From positions 1-35,876 of IMG/VR virus record IMGVR_UViG_3300022689_000147: a stretch of 35,876 nt of DNA; one strand, given 5' to 3'. Below, piece by piece: positions 25,226 through 30,385 of this stretch. The stretch is from a virus. How positions within the stretch are numbered: position 1 is the stretch's first letter; each line of letters begins with the position of its first letter. Under the pieces are notes generated by a model that was not told where the DNA came from, did not search any database, and saw nothing but the letters and a program-made list of their open reading frames with translations. The position numbers were made by a program, and so were the translations under genes.

Positions 25226-25244
25226 CCAGTTGAGCTAGAGGCCA
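25211..25244 (-). tRNA. 5' half of a split tRNA gene
   Basis: Minus-strand TGGCCTC acceptor 5' strand, D arm with GGTTA, then CTGAT (anticodon stem 5' strand) and abruptly HNH sequence. Pairs with the half at 24681-24716. Depending on where the halves joined, the anticodon would be TAA, TCA or AAA; none can be confirmed. Confidence 0.8.
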
Positions 25245-25248
25245 TTAA

Positions 25249-25359
25249 TTACATCTCTTTGAATTTTCCACCATTATTTATTCTATCTATCATTTCTTTA
25301 ACTAAAATGCCAATTGACGTTATAATAATTATGACAAATAATATTGTTGCGGTATACAT
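25249..25359 (-). CDS. 36-aa single-pass membrane peptide
   Basis: ATG 25359 to TAA 25249-25251: MYTATILFVIIIITSIGILV then a charged tail (KEMIDRINNGGKFKEM). One TM helix at about 3-20. Lies between the tmRNA terminator and the split tRNA 5' half. Coding status rests on the clean hydrophobic/charged pattern; function unknown. Confidence 0.45.
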   Translation of the reverse strand: MYTATILFVIIIITSIGILVKEMIDRINNGGKFKEM

Positions 25360-25385
25360 ATTATATAGTTTTTATTTATTCATTT

Positions 25386-25415
25386 TAATTAAAGAGGGAG
25401 ATTTCGTTCTCCCTC
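25386..25415 (-). terminator. Terminator after tmRNA
   Basis: GAGGGAGA (25394-25401) and TCTCCCTC (25408-25415) form an 8-bp stem with a 6-nt loop, then TTTAATT on the minus strand. Ends the tmRNA coding piece. Confidence 0.85.
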
Positions 25416-25675
25416 AAATAACGTGCTTACGCCGCCAGTCTAACTGGTTGCGGAGCAATAGAAACAACTTTAGTGTCGTTTATTGTAATATCCTCCATTT
25501 AACATAACCTACATAGTAATCCAATCAAAACCAGTCACGCCCATGTATTTGTAATTAAAGGTTTGCACTAAGCTTTAAAACTATTACCTAACTTTAATTA
25601 CACCATAATTGGTTGTGTGGACATGGTGGGTATCGAACCCACGTCTTGAAAAACCTTCAATTATAAGAAGATATT
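25416..25675 (-). ncRNA. ssrA: Permuted (two-piece) tmRNA
   Basis: On the minus strand the 3' acceptor piece comes first: T arm GTGGG-TTCGATA-CCCAC (25626-25642) and acceptor CATGTCC plus ACA (25625-25616). After 73-76 nt, containing an inverted repeat GTAATTAAAG/CTTTAATTAC (25551-25560 with 25592-25601), follows the 5' piece starting GGGCGTGACTGGTTTTGA at 25542. GGGCGTG pairs with CATGTCC over seven positions (two G-T). The tag frame ends NDTKVVSIAPQPVRLAA and stop at 25427-25429, in a CCAGT/ACTGG hairpin. tmRNA frees stalled ribosomes and tags the peptide for proteolysis. The order is that of two-piece tmRNAs of alphaproteobacteria. The resume codon and pseudoknots are not assigned. Confidence 0.75.
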
Positions 25676-25676
25676 G

Positions 25677-25753
25677 AATGCGTGACAGGATTTGAACCTG
25701 CGACCTCCCTTATGTTTATGGAATAGGGCGCTCTACCACTGAGCTACACACAT
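25677..25753 (-). tRNA. tRNA-like gene with 12-nt anticodon loop
   Basis: Acceptor ATGTGTG/CACGCAT, D arm GCTC/GAGC, T arm GCAGG-TTCAAAT-CCTGT are all normal. The anticodon stem CCCTA/AAGGG closes a loop TTCCATAAACAT, about 5 nt longer than usual (77 nt overall, D loop only 7). If read as positions 32-36, TTCCA gives Trp (CCA), but a normal Trp tRNA exists at 26268. Shares TAAACAT with the aberrant tRNA at 30014. Confidence 0.75.
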
Positions 25754-25755
25754 TG

Positions 25756-25828
25756 TTGCGGGAACAGGACTCGAACCTGTGACCTTTGGGATATGAGCCC
25801 AACGAGCTACCAACTGCTCCACCCCGCA
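25756..25828 (-). tRNA. Initiator-like tRNA-Met (CAT)
   Basis: Acceptor TGCGGGG/TCCCGCA, D arm with GGAGC, anticodon stem TTGGG/CCCAA with CTCATAT loop, T arm ACAGG-TTCGAGT-CCTGT. The three G-C pairs next to the anticodon loop fit an initiator tRNA. Confidence 0.93.
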
Positions 25829-25834
25829 ATATTG

Positions 25835-25906
25835 AGCAAAATGTGAGATTCGAACTCCGTCCCCTGATTGGAAGTCAGGTGCTTTGCCAATTAAGCTACA
25901 TCTTGC
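25835..25906 (-). tRNA. tRNA-Gly (TCC)
   Basis: Acceptor GCAAGAT/ATTTTGC, D arm GCTT/AAGC, anticodon stem CCTGA/TCAGG with loop CTTCCAA reading TCC. T stem weakly paired (only three of five), but T loop TTCGAAT intact. Confidence 0.85.
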
Positions 25907-25937
25907 ATAAGAGTATCAAATCTCATAGATATATTCT

Positions 25938-26003
25938 AACAACTATCTTCTCGAACTACTCACGATCATCAATGAGCAATGAGGGCTCTAACCTCACGTT
26001 GTC
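25938..26003 (-). other. tRNA-like remnant or structured RNA, 66 nt
   Basis: Ends GACAAC/GTTGTT pair, an inner GAGG/CCTC hairpin stands at the D-arm place, GCTCA/TGAGT closes a 10-nt loop TTGATGATCG, and TTCGAGA resembles a T loop, but the T stem does not pair. A decayed tRNA is the simplest reading; loop GAT would be the Ile anticodon. The rest of the 150-nt gap (25907-26056) shows no gene. Confidence 0.3.
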
Positions 26004-26056
26004 CTACAGGTGACCTCCATAGTTTTCAACACTACTTCATTCTCCACTCTTTAAAG

Positions 26057-26130
26057 TACTCTATATAGGATTCGAACCTATAAAACCTTGATCCTAAGTC
26101 AAGTGCGTATGCCAGTTCCGCCAATAGAGC
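26057..26130 (-). tRNA. tRNA-Leu (TAG) without long variable arm
   Basis: Acceptor GCTCTAT/ATAGAGT, Leu-like D arm (TGGCGGAACTGGCATAC), anticodon stem CTTGA/TCAAG, loop CTTAGGA reading TAG, T arm ATAGG-TTCGAAT-CCTAT. The variable loop is only GTTTT (5 nt), whereas leucine tRNAs normally have a long arm. Confidence 0.85.
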
Positions 26131-26182
26131 ATACAAATATAATGAAACTATTTATAGGTTCAAAAACCAATTAATAGTTTTG

Positions 26183-26255
26183 TCTAAGAGGGAAGACTCG
26201 AACTTCCAACCTCATGCTCCCAAAGCATGTAGACTACCAATTGTCCTACTCCTAG
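26183..26255 (-). tRNA. tRNA-Pro (TGG)
   Basis: Acceptor CTAGGAG/CTCTTAG (with one G-T), anticodon stem CATGC/GCATG, loop TTTGGGA reading TGG, T arm GGAAG-TTCGAGT-CTTCC. Confidence 0.92.
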
Positions 26256-26267
26256 ATATTTATTTTG

Positions 26268-26339
26268 CACACCCGCTAAGACTCGAACTTAGAACGATGG
26301 TTTTGGAGACCATAATGTTACCAATTACACCACGGGTGT
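26268..26339 (-). tRNA. tRNA-Trp (CCA)
   Basis: Acceptor ACACCCG/CGGGTGT with discriminator G, anticodon stem ATGGT/ACCAT and loop CTCCAAA reading CCA. Complete and normal length. Confidence 0.92.
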
Positions 26340-26344
26340 GTTTG

Positions 26345-26419
26345 AGACCAAGGTGGGAATTCAACCCACGTTTTATAGTTTTGCAGACTATCCCCTATCG
26401 CAACATTGAGTACTTGGTC
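26345..26419 (-). tRNA. tRNA-Cys (GCA)
   Basis: Acceptor GACCAAG/CTTGGTC, anticodon stem ATAGT/ACTAT with loop CTGCAAA reading GCA, T arm GTGGG-TTGAATT-CCCAC. D loop is long and D stem short. Confidence 0.88.
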
Positions 26420-26423
26420 ATTG

Positions 26424-26495
26424 TTGCTTTACTAGGATTCGAACCCAGACCTTATAATCCGTAGTTATATATTCTATCCATTAAACTATAAAGCA
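26424..26495 (-). tRNA. tRNA-Arg (ACG)
   Basis: Acceptor TGCTTTA/TAAAGCA, anticodon stem TATAA/TTATA, loop CTACGGA reading ACG (would be ICG after deamination). T arm CTGGG/CCTAG with TTCGAAT loop. Confidence 0.9.
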
Positions 26496-26502
26496 TTATT
26501 AG

Positions 26503-26590
26503 AAGAGGTGGTGGGACTCGAACCCACAAACCGCTTTTAAACGACCTACTTGTTTTCAAGACAAGCTCTTCATCCAGCCAGATCACCTCT
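26503..26590 (-). tRNA. tRNA-Ser (TGA)
   Basis: Long variable arm, acceptor AGAGGTG/CACCTCT, anticodon stem CTTGT/ACAAG, loop CTTGAAA reading TGA, T arm GTGGG-TTCGAGT-CCCAC. The discriminator is T rather than the G usual for Ser. Confidence 0.9.
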
Positions 26591-26597
26591 ATAACTG

Positions 26598-26688
26598 CAG
26601 AGAAGATGAGACTCGAACTCACACACCAGTTTAACCTGATGAACACCTTAGCAGGGTGCGCCAATACCAATTATGGACTTACTTCTCT
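26598..26688 (-). tRNA. tRNA-Ser (GCT)
   Basis: Acceptor AGAGAAG/CTTCTCT with discriminator G, long variable arm, anticodon stem GCACC/GGTGT (one G-T) and loop CTGCTAA reading GCT. Confidence 0.9.
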
Positions 26689-26692
26689 ATAG

Positions 26693-26764
26693 CGGTCTAT
26701 GAGAGAATCGAACTCTCATCTCATGATAGACAGTCATGCATCCTAGCCGTTGAACGAATAGACC
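26693..26764 (-). tRNA. tRNA-Asp (GTC)
   Basis: Acceptor GGTCTAT/ATAGACC with discriminator G, anticodon stem CATGA/TCATG, loop CTGTCTA reading GTC, T arm GAGAG-TTCGATT-CTCTC. Confidence 0.93.
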
Positions 26765-26773
26765 TCATTTATG

Positions 26774-26847
26774 TGGAGATAGTGAGAATTGAACTCACCC
26801 AGGTTGATTGCAAATCATCCTCGCCAGCCATTGGAACATGTACCCCC
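26774..26847 (-). tRNA. tRNA-Ala (TGC), tentative
   Basis: Acceptor GGGGGTA/TATCTCC (G-T pairs), anticodon stem GATGA/TCAAC with one mismatch, loop TTTGCAA reading TGC, T arm GTGAG-TTCAATT-CTCAC. The D region (TGTTCCAATGGCTGGCGA) is poorly paired, so identity is less sure. Confidence 0.7.
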
Positions 26848-26853
26848 ATTTTG

Positions 26854-26927
26854 TGGAAGTGAGTGGATTTGAACCACTGTCCACCTGATCTTCAATCAGG
26901 CACTCTACCAAACTGAGTTACACTTCC
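26854..26927 (-). tRNA. tRNA-Phe (GAA)
   Basis: Acceptor GGAAGTG/CACTTCC, anticodon stem CCTGA/TCAGG with loop TTGAAGA reading GAA, T arm AGTGG-TTCAAAT-CCACT. Confidence 0.93.
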
Positions 26928-26946
26928 TTAACTCTATAAAATTATG

Positions 26947-27030
26947 TGAGAGTGGTAGGATTCGAACCTACTCAGCATTTAAGCAACGGATTTACAGTCC
27001 GTCTCACCTCTCCAACTGTGGCGCACTCTC
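26947..27030 (-). tRNA. tRNA-Tyr (GTA)
   Basis: Acceptor GAGAGTG/CACTCTC, long variable arm, anticodon stem ACGGA/TCCGT with loop CTGTAAA reading GTA, T arm GTAGG-TTCGAAT-CCTAC. Confidence 0.93.
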
Positions 27031-27037
27031 AGTAATG

Positions 27038-27110
27038 TACATTCTATAGGACTCGAACCTATAACTTTCTCCATGTAAGGGAGACACTCTACCAATTGAG
27101 TTAAGAATGT
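27038..27110 (-). tRNA. tRNA-Val (TAC)
   Basis: Acceptor ACATTCT/AGAATGT, anticodon stem TCTCC/GGAGA, loop CTTACAT reading TAC, T arm ATAGG-TTCGAGT-CCTAT. Confidence 0.93.
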
Positions 27111-27112
27111 AT

Positions 27113-27301
27113 TTAATTTATAAAATGATTATGTGCTTGTTCATTAACAAAGTCACCATCTTCATTTAGATTATCCAGTTGTTCTTCTGTCATTTCTTTT
27201 CCATTATAATCTGCACTTACTATATGAGCATCAGAGAAATCTGGGTAATCTGAAAGATTAACATCTTCCATTACTATGTTATCTATTAATTTGTAATCCA
27301 T
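27113..27301 (-). CDS. Small acidic hypothetical protein, 62 aa
   Basis: MDYKLIDNIVMEDVNLSDYP, then FSDAHIVSADYNGKEMTEEQ. Acidic, Asp/Asn/Glu-rich. The pattern DxPDFSDAxI...ADYxGxxMTEEQLDxLN recalls a family of small proteins that I have seen in phage and Bacteroidota sequences, without a known function. Sits inside the tRNA array between tRNA-Val and tRNA-Asn; its stop is almost contiguous with tRNA-Val. Confidence 0.75.
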   Translation of the reverse strand: MDYKLIDNIVMEDVNLSDYPDFSDAHIVSADYNGKEMTEEQLDNLNEDGDFVNEQAHNHFIN

Positions 27302-27329
27302 ATTACTAATTTTATTTGATTAAACCAAG

Positions 27330-27401
27330 CGCCTGTTGATGGATTTGAACCACCGACCAATTGATTAACAGTCAACTGCTCTACCGCTGAGCTAAACAGG
27401 C
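27330..27401 (-). tRNA. tRNA-Asn (GTT)
   Basis: Acceptor GCCTGTT/AACAGGC with discriminator G, anticodon loop CTGTTAA reading GTT, D arm GCTC/GAGC, T loop TTCAAAT. Confidence 0.92.
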
Positions 27402-27410
27402 TAATAATTG

Positions 27411-27483
27411 ATCCCCTATTCAGATTTGAACTGAAAACCTCTTCATTACAAGTGAAGTGCTCTACCAATTGAGCTATAGAGGA
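27411..27483 (-). tRNA. tRNA-Thr (TGT)
   Basis: Acceptor TCCTCTA/TAGGGGA, anticodon stem CTTCA/TGAAG, loop CTTGTAA reading TGT, T arm TTCAG-TTCAAAT-CTGAA. Confidence 0.92.
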
Positions 27484-27493
27484 ATAAATAAAT

Positions 27494-27561
27494 AAAGGTG
27501 AGAGACACGCCAAACAGCCTCTACTTTATGTGCAATGATTTAGCCTGTATGCACTACCTTT
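27494..27561 (-). other. Structured non-coding element, 68 nt
   Basis: AAAGGT (27494-27499) pairs with ACCTTT (27556-27561). Inside are two hairpins, AGAG/CTCT (27501-27504 with 27519-27522) and GTGCA/TGCAC (27530-27534 with 27550-27554). Together they make a three-way junction between tRNA-Thr and the next gene. No tRNA T or D signature. Function unknown. Confidence 0.35.
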
Positions 27562-27584
27562 ACTCTTAATTTAAATGTAGGCAA

Positions 27585-27839
27585 TTAGTTTGCTAATGGT
27601 CTGTTAAGCCTACCACAGTCATCACACCAATTATCTTTCAGTATGTGTTTACTACCACAATACCTGCAAACTAACTGTTCTTTTTGCCTTTCAATATCGG
27701 CTATATCCAATAATTTTAACTGGTGTTCATGGTACATTTTAGCGTAATCTTCCATAACATCGGCTATCTTATTTGAATCATTAGACCATTCTTGTCCATG
27801 TTGGTCTATAAATTCTATGTATTCTTTTGCTGTTTTCAT
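27585..27839 (-). CDS. Small zinc-ribbon protein, 84 aa
   Basis: ATG 27839 chosen (MKTAKEYIEFIDQHGQEWS); an upstream G-T-G in frame would extend it by 27 odd residues. An N-terminal helix (VMEDYAKMYHEHQLKLLDI) is followed by a C-terminal zinc ribbon, CRYCGSKHI ... CDDCGRL, four Cys in CxxC pairs. Possibly a DNA- or protein-binding adaptor. Its helix resembles that of the 96-aa protein at 176-466. Confidence 0.7.
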   Translation of the reverse strand: MKTAKEYIEFIDQHGQEWSNDSNKIADVMEDYAKMYHEHQLKLLDIADIERQKEQLVCRYCGSKHILKDNWCDDCGRLNRPLAN

Positions 27840-27929
27840 AATATTTAGTGTTTTAAATCCGTAAAAAACCAACTCCATACCCAAACCCTTGTACGCAGTT
27901 TCCTCTTCCACAAATTTCACAACTCATAA

Positions 27930-28193
27930 TTAAATGACAGGAATATTAACGTAATTTTCGATAACAAACGTCTTAAATTCTTTAAAGTGTTCTTGTACAG
28001 TTTCAGCATTACATATACCAGCGTTGAATAACCCTTTGTATCTCGGGTTAAATTTAGTATATGGAAGTCCCTTTGCTTTTAAGAAACTTGCAGTAATGTC
28101 AGAAACAGTTTTTGTTGTTACTTTTAATCCTTGACTTCTAAGCCAACATTCTATGCCATAACAGGCGTTTGTTTTTCTTTGTAAATTACTCAT
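27930..28193 (-). CDS. Hypothetical protein, 87 aa
   Basis: MSNLQRKTNACYGIECWLRS, with GLKVTTKTVSDITASFLKAK and C-terminal KTFVIENYVNIPVI. A mixed alpha/beta small protein without a recognised domain. Its ATG overlaps the stop of the 55-aa gene (ATGAGTAA), showing coupled translation. Confidence 0.7.
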   Translation of the reverse strand: MSNLQRKTNACYGIECWLRSQGLKVTTKTVSDITASFLKAKGLPYTKFNPRYKGLFNAGICNAETVQEHFKEFKTFVIENYVNIPVI

Positions 28194-28353
28194 TTTTGTT
28201 CTTTTTTGAATGTTTATTTCTAATCTCTAACTCAATCAACTCCTTTGGTTTTGCCAGTTCCCTATCAAGTTCGCATTTCATTTCAATGATATCTAATTCA
28301 GTTTGTATTGAGTAAGGTGATCTTTCCAAATAAGGTAATCCTAAATAGTGCAT
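28186..28353 (-). CDS. Small hypothetical protein, 55 aa
   Basis: ATG 28353 (MHYLGLPYLERSPYSIQTEL) to stop 28186-28188 inside the start of the next gene. In-frame coding-like sequence (IIIKAKEDGDTIA) continues upstream of the ATG to an in-frame TAA, so this may be a gene with a lost 5' end. Charged helical C-terminus (ELDRELAKPKELIELEIRNK). Confidence 0.5.
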   Translation of the reverse strand: MHYLGLPYLERSPYSIQTELDIIEMKCELDRELAKPKELIELEIRNKHSKKNKNE

Positions 28354-28888
28354 AGCGATAGTATCACCGTCTTCTTTGGCTTTAATAATAATTTAATTAG
28401 CACCATCTATAATAGCTGTACTATGCCTTGCTCAACATTACTTGTTAGAGTGATATTCGCATTAAGAGTTTATTAATCAACCGCAATTAATCATATATCA
28501 TCGGTTATACTCTCACTATTATAAATGGTCACGAGATAAATAGACATCCTGATTGCCTCCAAGTATTTTTGTCGCTAAACTCAACTAACTTATATATTTA
28601 TTATCTCTTGCAATGGAACTCCTAACTCTATTTAGTATTTCAAAAACTTACTATGACGAACCAAGTAATTAACCCACGCTTCACGTTTCTATAAGGGTTA
28701 TTTTTTACTTCCAACATATCCATAACTACAGTTGGTAGAGTTGATAGATTTAATATATAATGTGCTAACTTTTTGCTTACACCAACATATTTTCCTTTAC
28801 AATTTATATTCTATCTTTTTTAGTGATGATACTGAGCTTTCCAAAGTACTAACGTTCTCATCACAAGGTATAAGGTTTACCTATATTT
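28354..28888. other. Gene-free stretch, 535 nt, with hairpins
   Basis: No convincing ORF on either strand. The stretch holds several inverted repeats: 28533-28542 with 28595-28607 (GAGATAAATA and TATTTATTATCTC), 28823-28829 with 28858-28864 (GTGATGA/TCATCAC), and TTACT/AGTAA near 28650. The first unit is about 75 nt with a tRNA-acceptor-like closing stem but no T loop. May be decayed tRNAs or structured RNAs. Confidence 0.5.
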
Positions 28889-29713
28889 TTAAAGATTATC
28901 TTCAACCCAATGAACAATTTCTTTTAATTTAAGCATGTAATCATAGTTTACATTTTCTTTGTGTTTAAAAGCCATTCTTTCGTAAATAAACTTTAAATGA
29001 TTGCCTGACGATCCTTTAAGAAATTGTAGTTCTTCTCTGCTCCAACTAGTTTTAATTGGATGAATAGTAATTTCATTATGTGAATTTACTTTAAGTGTTT
29101 GTATATATTGTGAGTCATTTACACTACACTCTTTAGCACTCCAACATTCATCATAATTATCACACTTGCATCTAGGACATTTTTCCTCATACTCAACCAA
29201 CACTTCATCAATACCACCTACTTCACAATACTTTTTAATAAATGCTTGTGATGGTTTAGGTAAACGCTTATCTCTCATTTTGGGAAATGGTACAGTATCA
29301 TCATGTTCTCTTCCTATTACTAAAGATTTATTAGTAGTTGCTATTATTTTTTTAACCTCTTCTGGATAACAGAACCCACCGCCTTTAGTTTTTGCAGGTT
29401 GAATCATTAATTTTACTTTTCCTCTTATAGATTGAGGTGACTCGTGTCTGTAATAACATTTTCTAATACCATTTTTAATAAAATGCCCTCCATTAATTAT
29501 AAACCAATCACCTTCTTTAATTTCATCATCTGTTGTGATGTAAAGGTGTTGATACTCATAACCTCTTTCAATAAGATTATTTTTATTTTCCATATTTGGA
29601 ACATATCTTAAAGGGTTTCCGTGTGCTTCTGTAAAACAATATGTATTTCTTACTATATCTGTTTTATCTTCTGTAGGTAACACTATTACCTTTGCTTTCT
29701 TATTCACTTCCAT
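28889..29713 (-). CDS. Hypothetical protein, 274 aa
   Basis: MEVNKKAKVIVLPTEDKTDI ... then ITTDDEIKEGDWFI (about 60-73), KKIIATTNKSLVIG (about 121-134), LPKPSQAFIKKYCEVGGIDEVLVEYEE (in two parts about 151-177) and a CPRCKCDNYDECWSAKEC cysteine cluster (about 179-196). This layout is common in Bacteroidota phage proteins of unknown function in my recollection; the cysteine cluster may bind zinc. Located between the two tRNA clusters, after a leader with hairpin 29737-29770. Confidence 0.75.
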   Translation of the reverse strand: MEVNKKAKVIVLPTEDKTDIVRNTYCFTEAHGNPLRYVPNMENKNNLIERGYEYQHLYITTDDEIKEGDWFIINGGHFIKNGIRKCYYRHESPQSIRGKVKLMIQPAKTKGGGFCYPEEVKKIIATTNKSLVIGREHDDTVPFPKMRDKRLPKPSQAFIKKYCEVGGIDEVLVEYEEKCPRCKCDNYDECWSAKECSVNDSQYIQTLKVNSHNEITIHPIKTSWSREELQFLKGSSGNHLKFIYERMAFKHKENVNYDYMLKLKEIVHWVEDNL

Positions 29714-29736
29714 TTGTTTAGTTTTAAGATTAATAA

Positions 29737-29770
29737 AATAAGTATAAGCTGCCTAACCTATACTCTTATT
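29737..29770 (-). other. Leader hairpin of 28889-29713 gene
   Basis: AATAAGTATA (29737-29746) pairs with TATACTCTTATT (29759-29770) with a two-base bulge, around GCTGCCTAACC. It lies in the short leader between tRNA-Lys and the ATG at 29713. The loop carries GCCTAAC, seen also in the TAACGG spacer at 497-532. Confidence 0.4.
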
Positions 29771-29851
29771 AACGCAATTAATATCACTCGCACCTCTATT
29801 GCTAGTCAGTGCTTACCTCTTTAGTGTTTTAATACTATGAGTCAATTATAG

Positions 29852-29926
29852 TTCCCCCACTTGGATTCGAACCAAGGACTCCTACATTAAAAGTGTAGTA
29901 CTCTAGCCAGCTGAGTTATAAGGGAT
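29852..29926 (-). tRNA. tRNA-Lys (TTT)
   Basis: Acceptor TCCCTTA/TGGGGGA (two G-T), anticodon stem CTACA/TGTAG with loop CTTTTAA reading TTT, T arm CTTGG-TTCGAAT-CCAAG. Last of the five-gene second cluster. Confidence 0.92.
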
Positions 29927-29932
29927 TCTAGA

Positions 29933-30003
29933 AGCTTCAGATGGAGTCGAACCATCATCTGATGATTAGAAGTCAACCGTTCTATCCATTGAACTATGAA
30001 GCC
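29933..30003 (-). tRNA. tRNA-Arg (TCT)
   Basis: Acceptor GGCTTCA/TGAAGCT, anticodon stem GTTGA/TCATC (one mismatch), loop CTTCTAA reading TCT, T arm GATGG-TTCGACT-CCATC. Decodes AGA/AGG. Confidence 0.9.
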
Positions 30004-30013
30004 TTATAAATAG

Positions 30014-30088
30014 TATGAGATCCTGGATTCGAACCAGGGCACAGGTCATGTTTACGGTAACCTTGCTCTCCCACTAAGCTAATCTCAT
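30014..30088 (-). tRNA. tRNA-like gene with enlarged anticodon loop
   Basis: Acceptor ATGAGAT/ATCTCAT perfect, D arm GCTT/GAGC, T arm CCTGG-TTCGAAT-CCAGG. Between them, GGTTA/TGACC closes a 9-nt loop CCGTAAACA (or AGGTT/GACCT an 11-nt loop ACCGTAAACAT). No clear anticodon. Shares TAAACAT with the tRNA-like gene at 25677. Confidence 0.75.
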
Positions 30089-30090
30089 AG

Positions 30091-30163
30091 TTACTCTATC
30101 AGGGATCGAACCTGAACTCTTCTGAACCAAAATCAGACGTGTTACCAGTTACACCATAGAGTA
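30091..30163 (-). tRNA. tRNA-Gln (TTG)
   Basis: Acceptor TACTCTA/TAGAGTA, anticodon stem TCTGA/TCAGA, loop TTTTGGT reading TTG, T arm TCAGG-TTCGATC-CCTGA. Confidence 0.93.
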
Positions 30164-30169
30164 ATTTTG

Positions 30170-30243
30170 GGTGTCTGGGGAGATTCGAACTCACCGTCAT
30201 CTGGACCACGATCAGACATTCTACCAATTAAACTACAGACACC
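30170..30243 (-). tRNA. tRNA-His (GTG)
   Basis: Has the His-specific extra G at -1 opposite C73, acceptor GTGTCTG/CAGACAC, anticodon stem TCTGA/CCAGA (A-C mismatch next to the loop), loop TCGTGGT reading GTG. Position 33 is C, which is unusual. Confidence 0.9.
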
Positions 30244-30317
30244 ATGTAGTAAATAGTCTACAAAACTAAAAACTATATTTATAATAACCAAACTAATTAT
30301 AGAAAATAATATAAATG

Positions 30318-30346
30318 AAATAATAAAGAGTGTTATAAGAACACTC
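30318..30346 (-). terminator. Terminator between 30386 gene and tRNA cluster 2
   Basis: GAGTGTT (30328-30334) and AACACTC (30340-30346) form a 7-bp stem with a 5-nt loop, followed by TTTATTATTT on the minus strand. The tRNAs downstream must then have their own promoter. Confidence 0.8.
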
Positions 30347-30385
30347 CTCATTATCTCATATTACAAACTATAATAAAGGTGATTA

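Noticed and set aside
25259-25507. 82-residue plus-strand frame
   Set aside because: It lies across the tmRNA and its terminator and the 36-aa minus-strand peptide; no support beyond being open.
26452-26670. 72-residue frame over the tRNA array
   Set aside because: It overlaps tRNA-Arg, tRNA-Ser(TGA) and tRNA-Ser(GCT); motifs such as SGLWVRVPPP are typical false translations of tRNA genes.
28354-28888. RNase P RNA in the gene-free stretch
   Set aside because: The conserved RNase P RNA motifs are absent in either strand.
30142-30351. 69-residue reading frame beginning with a hydrophobic stretch
   Set aside because: Its start lies in a clear terminator (30318-30346) and its end runs through tRNA-His, so it is a by-product of T-rich sequence.
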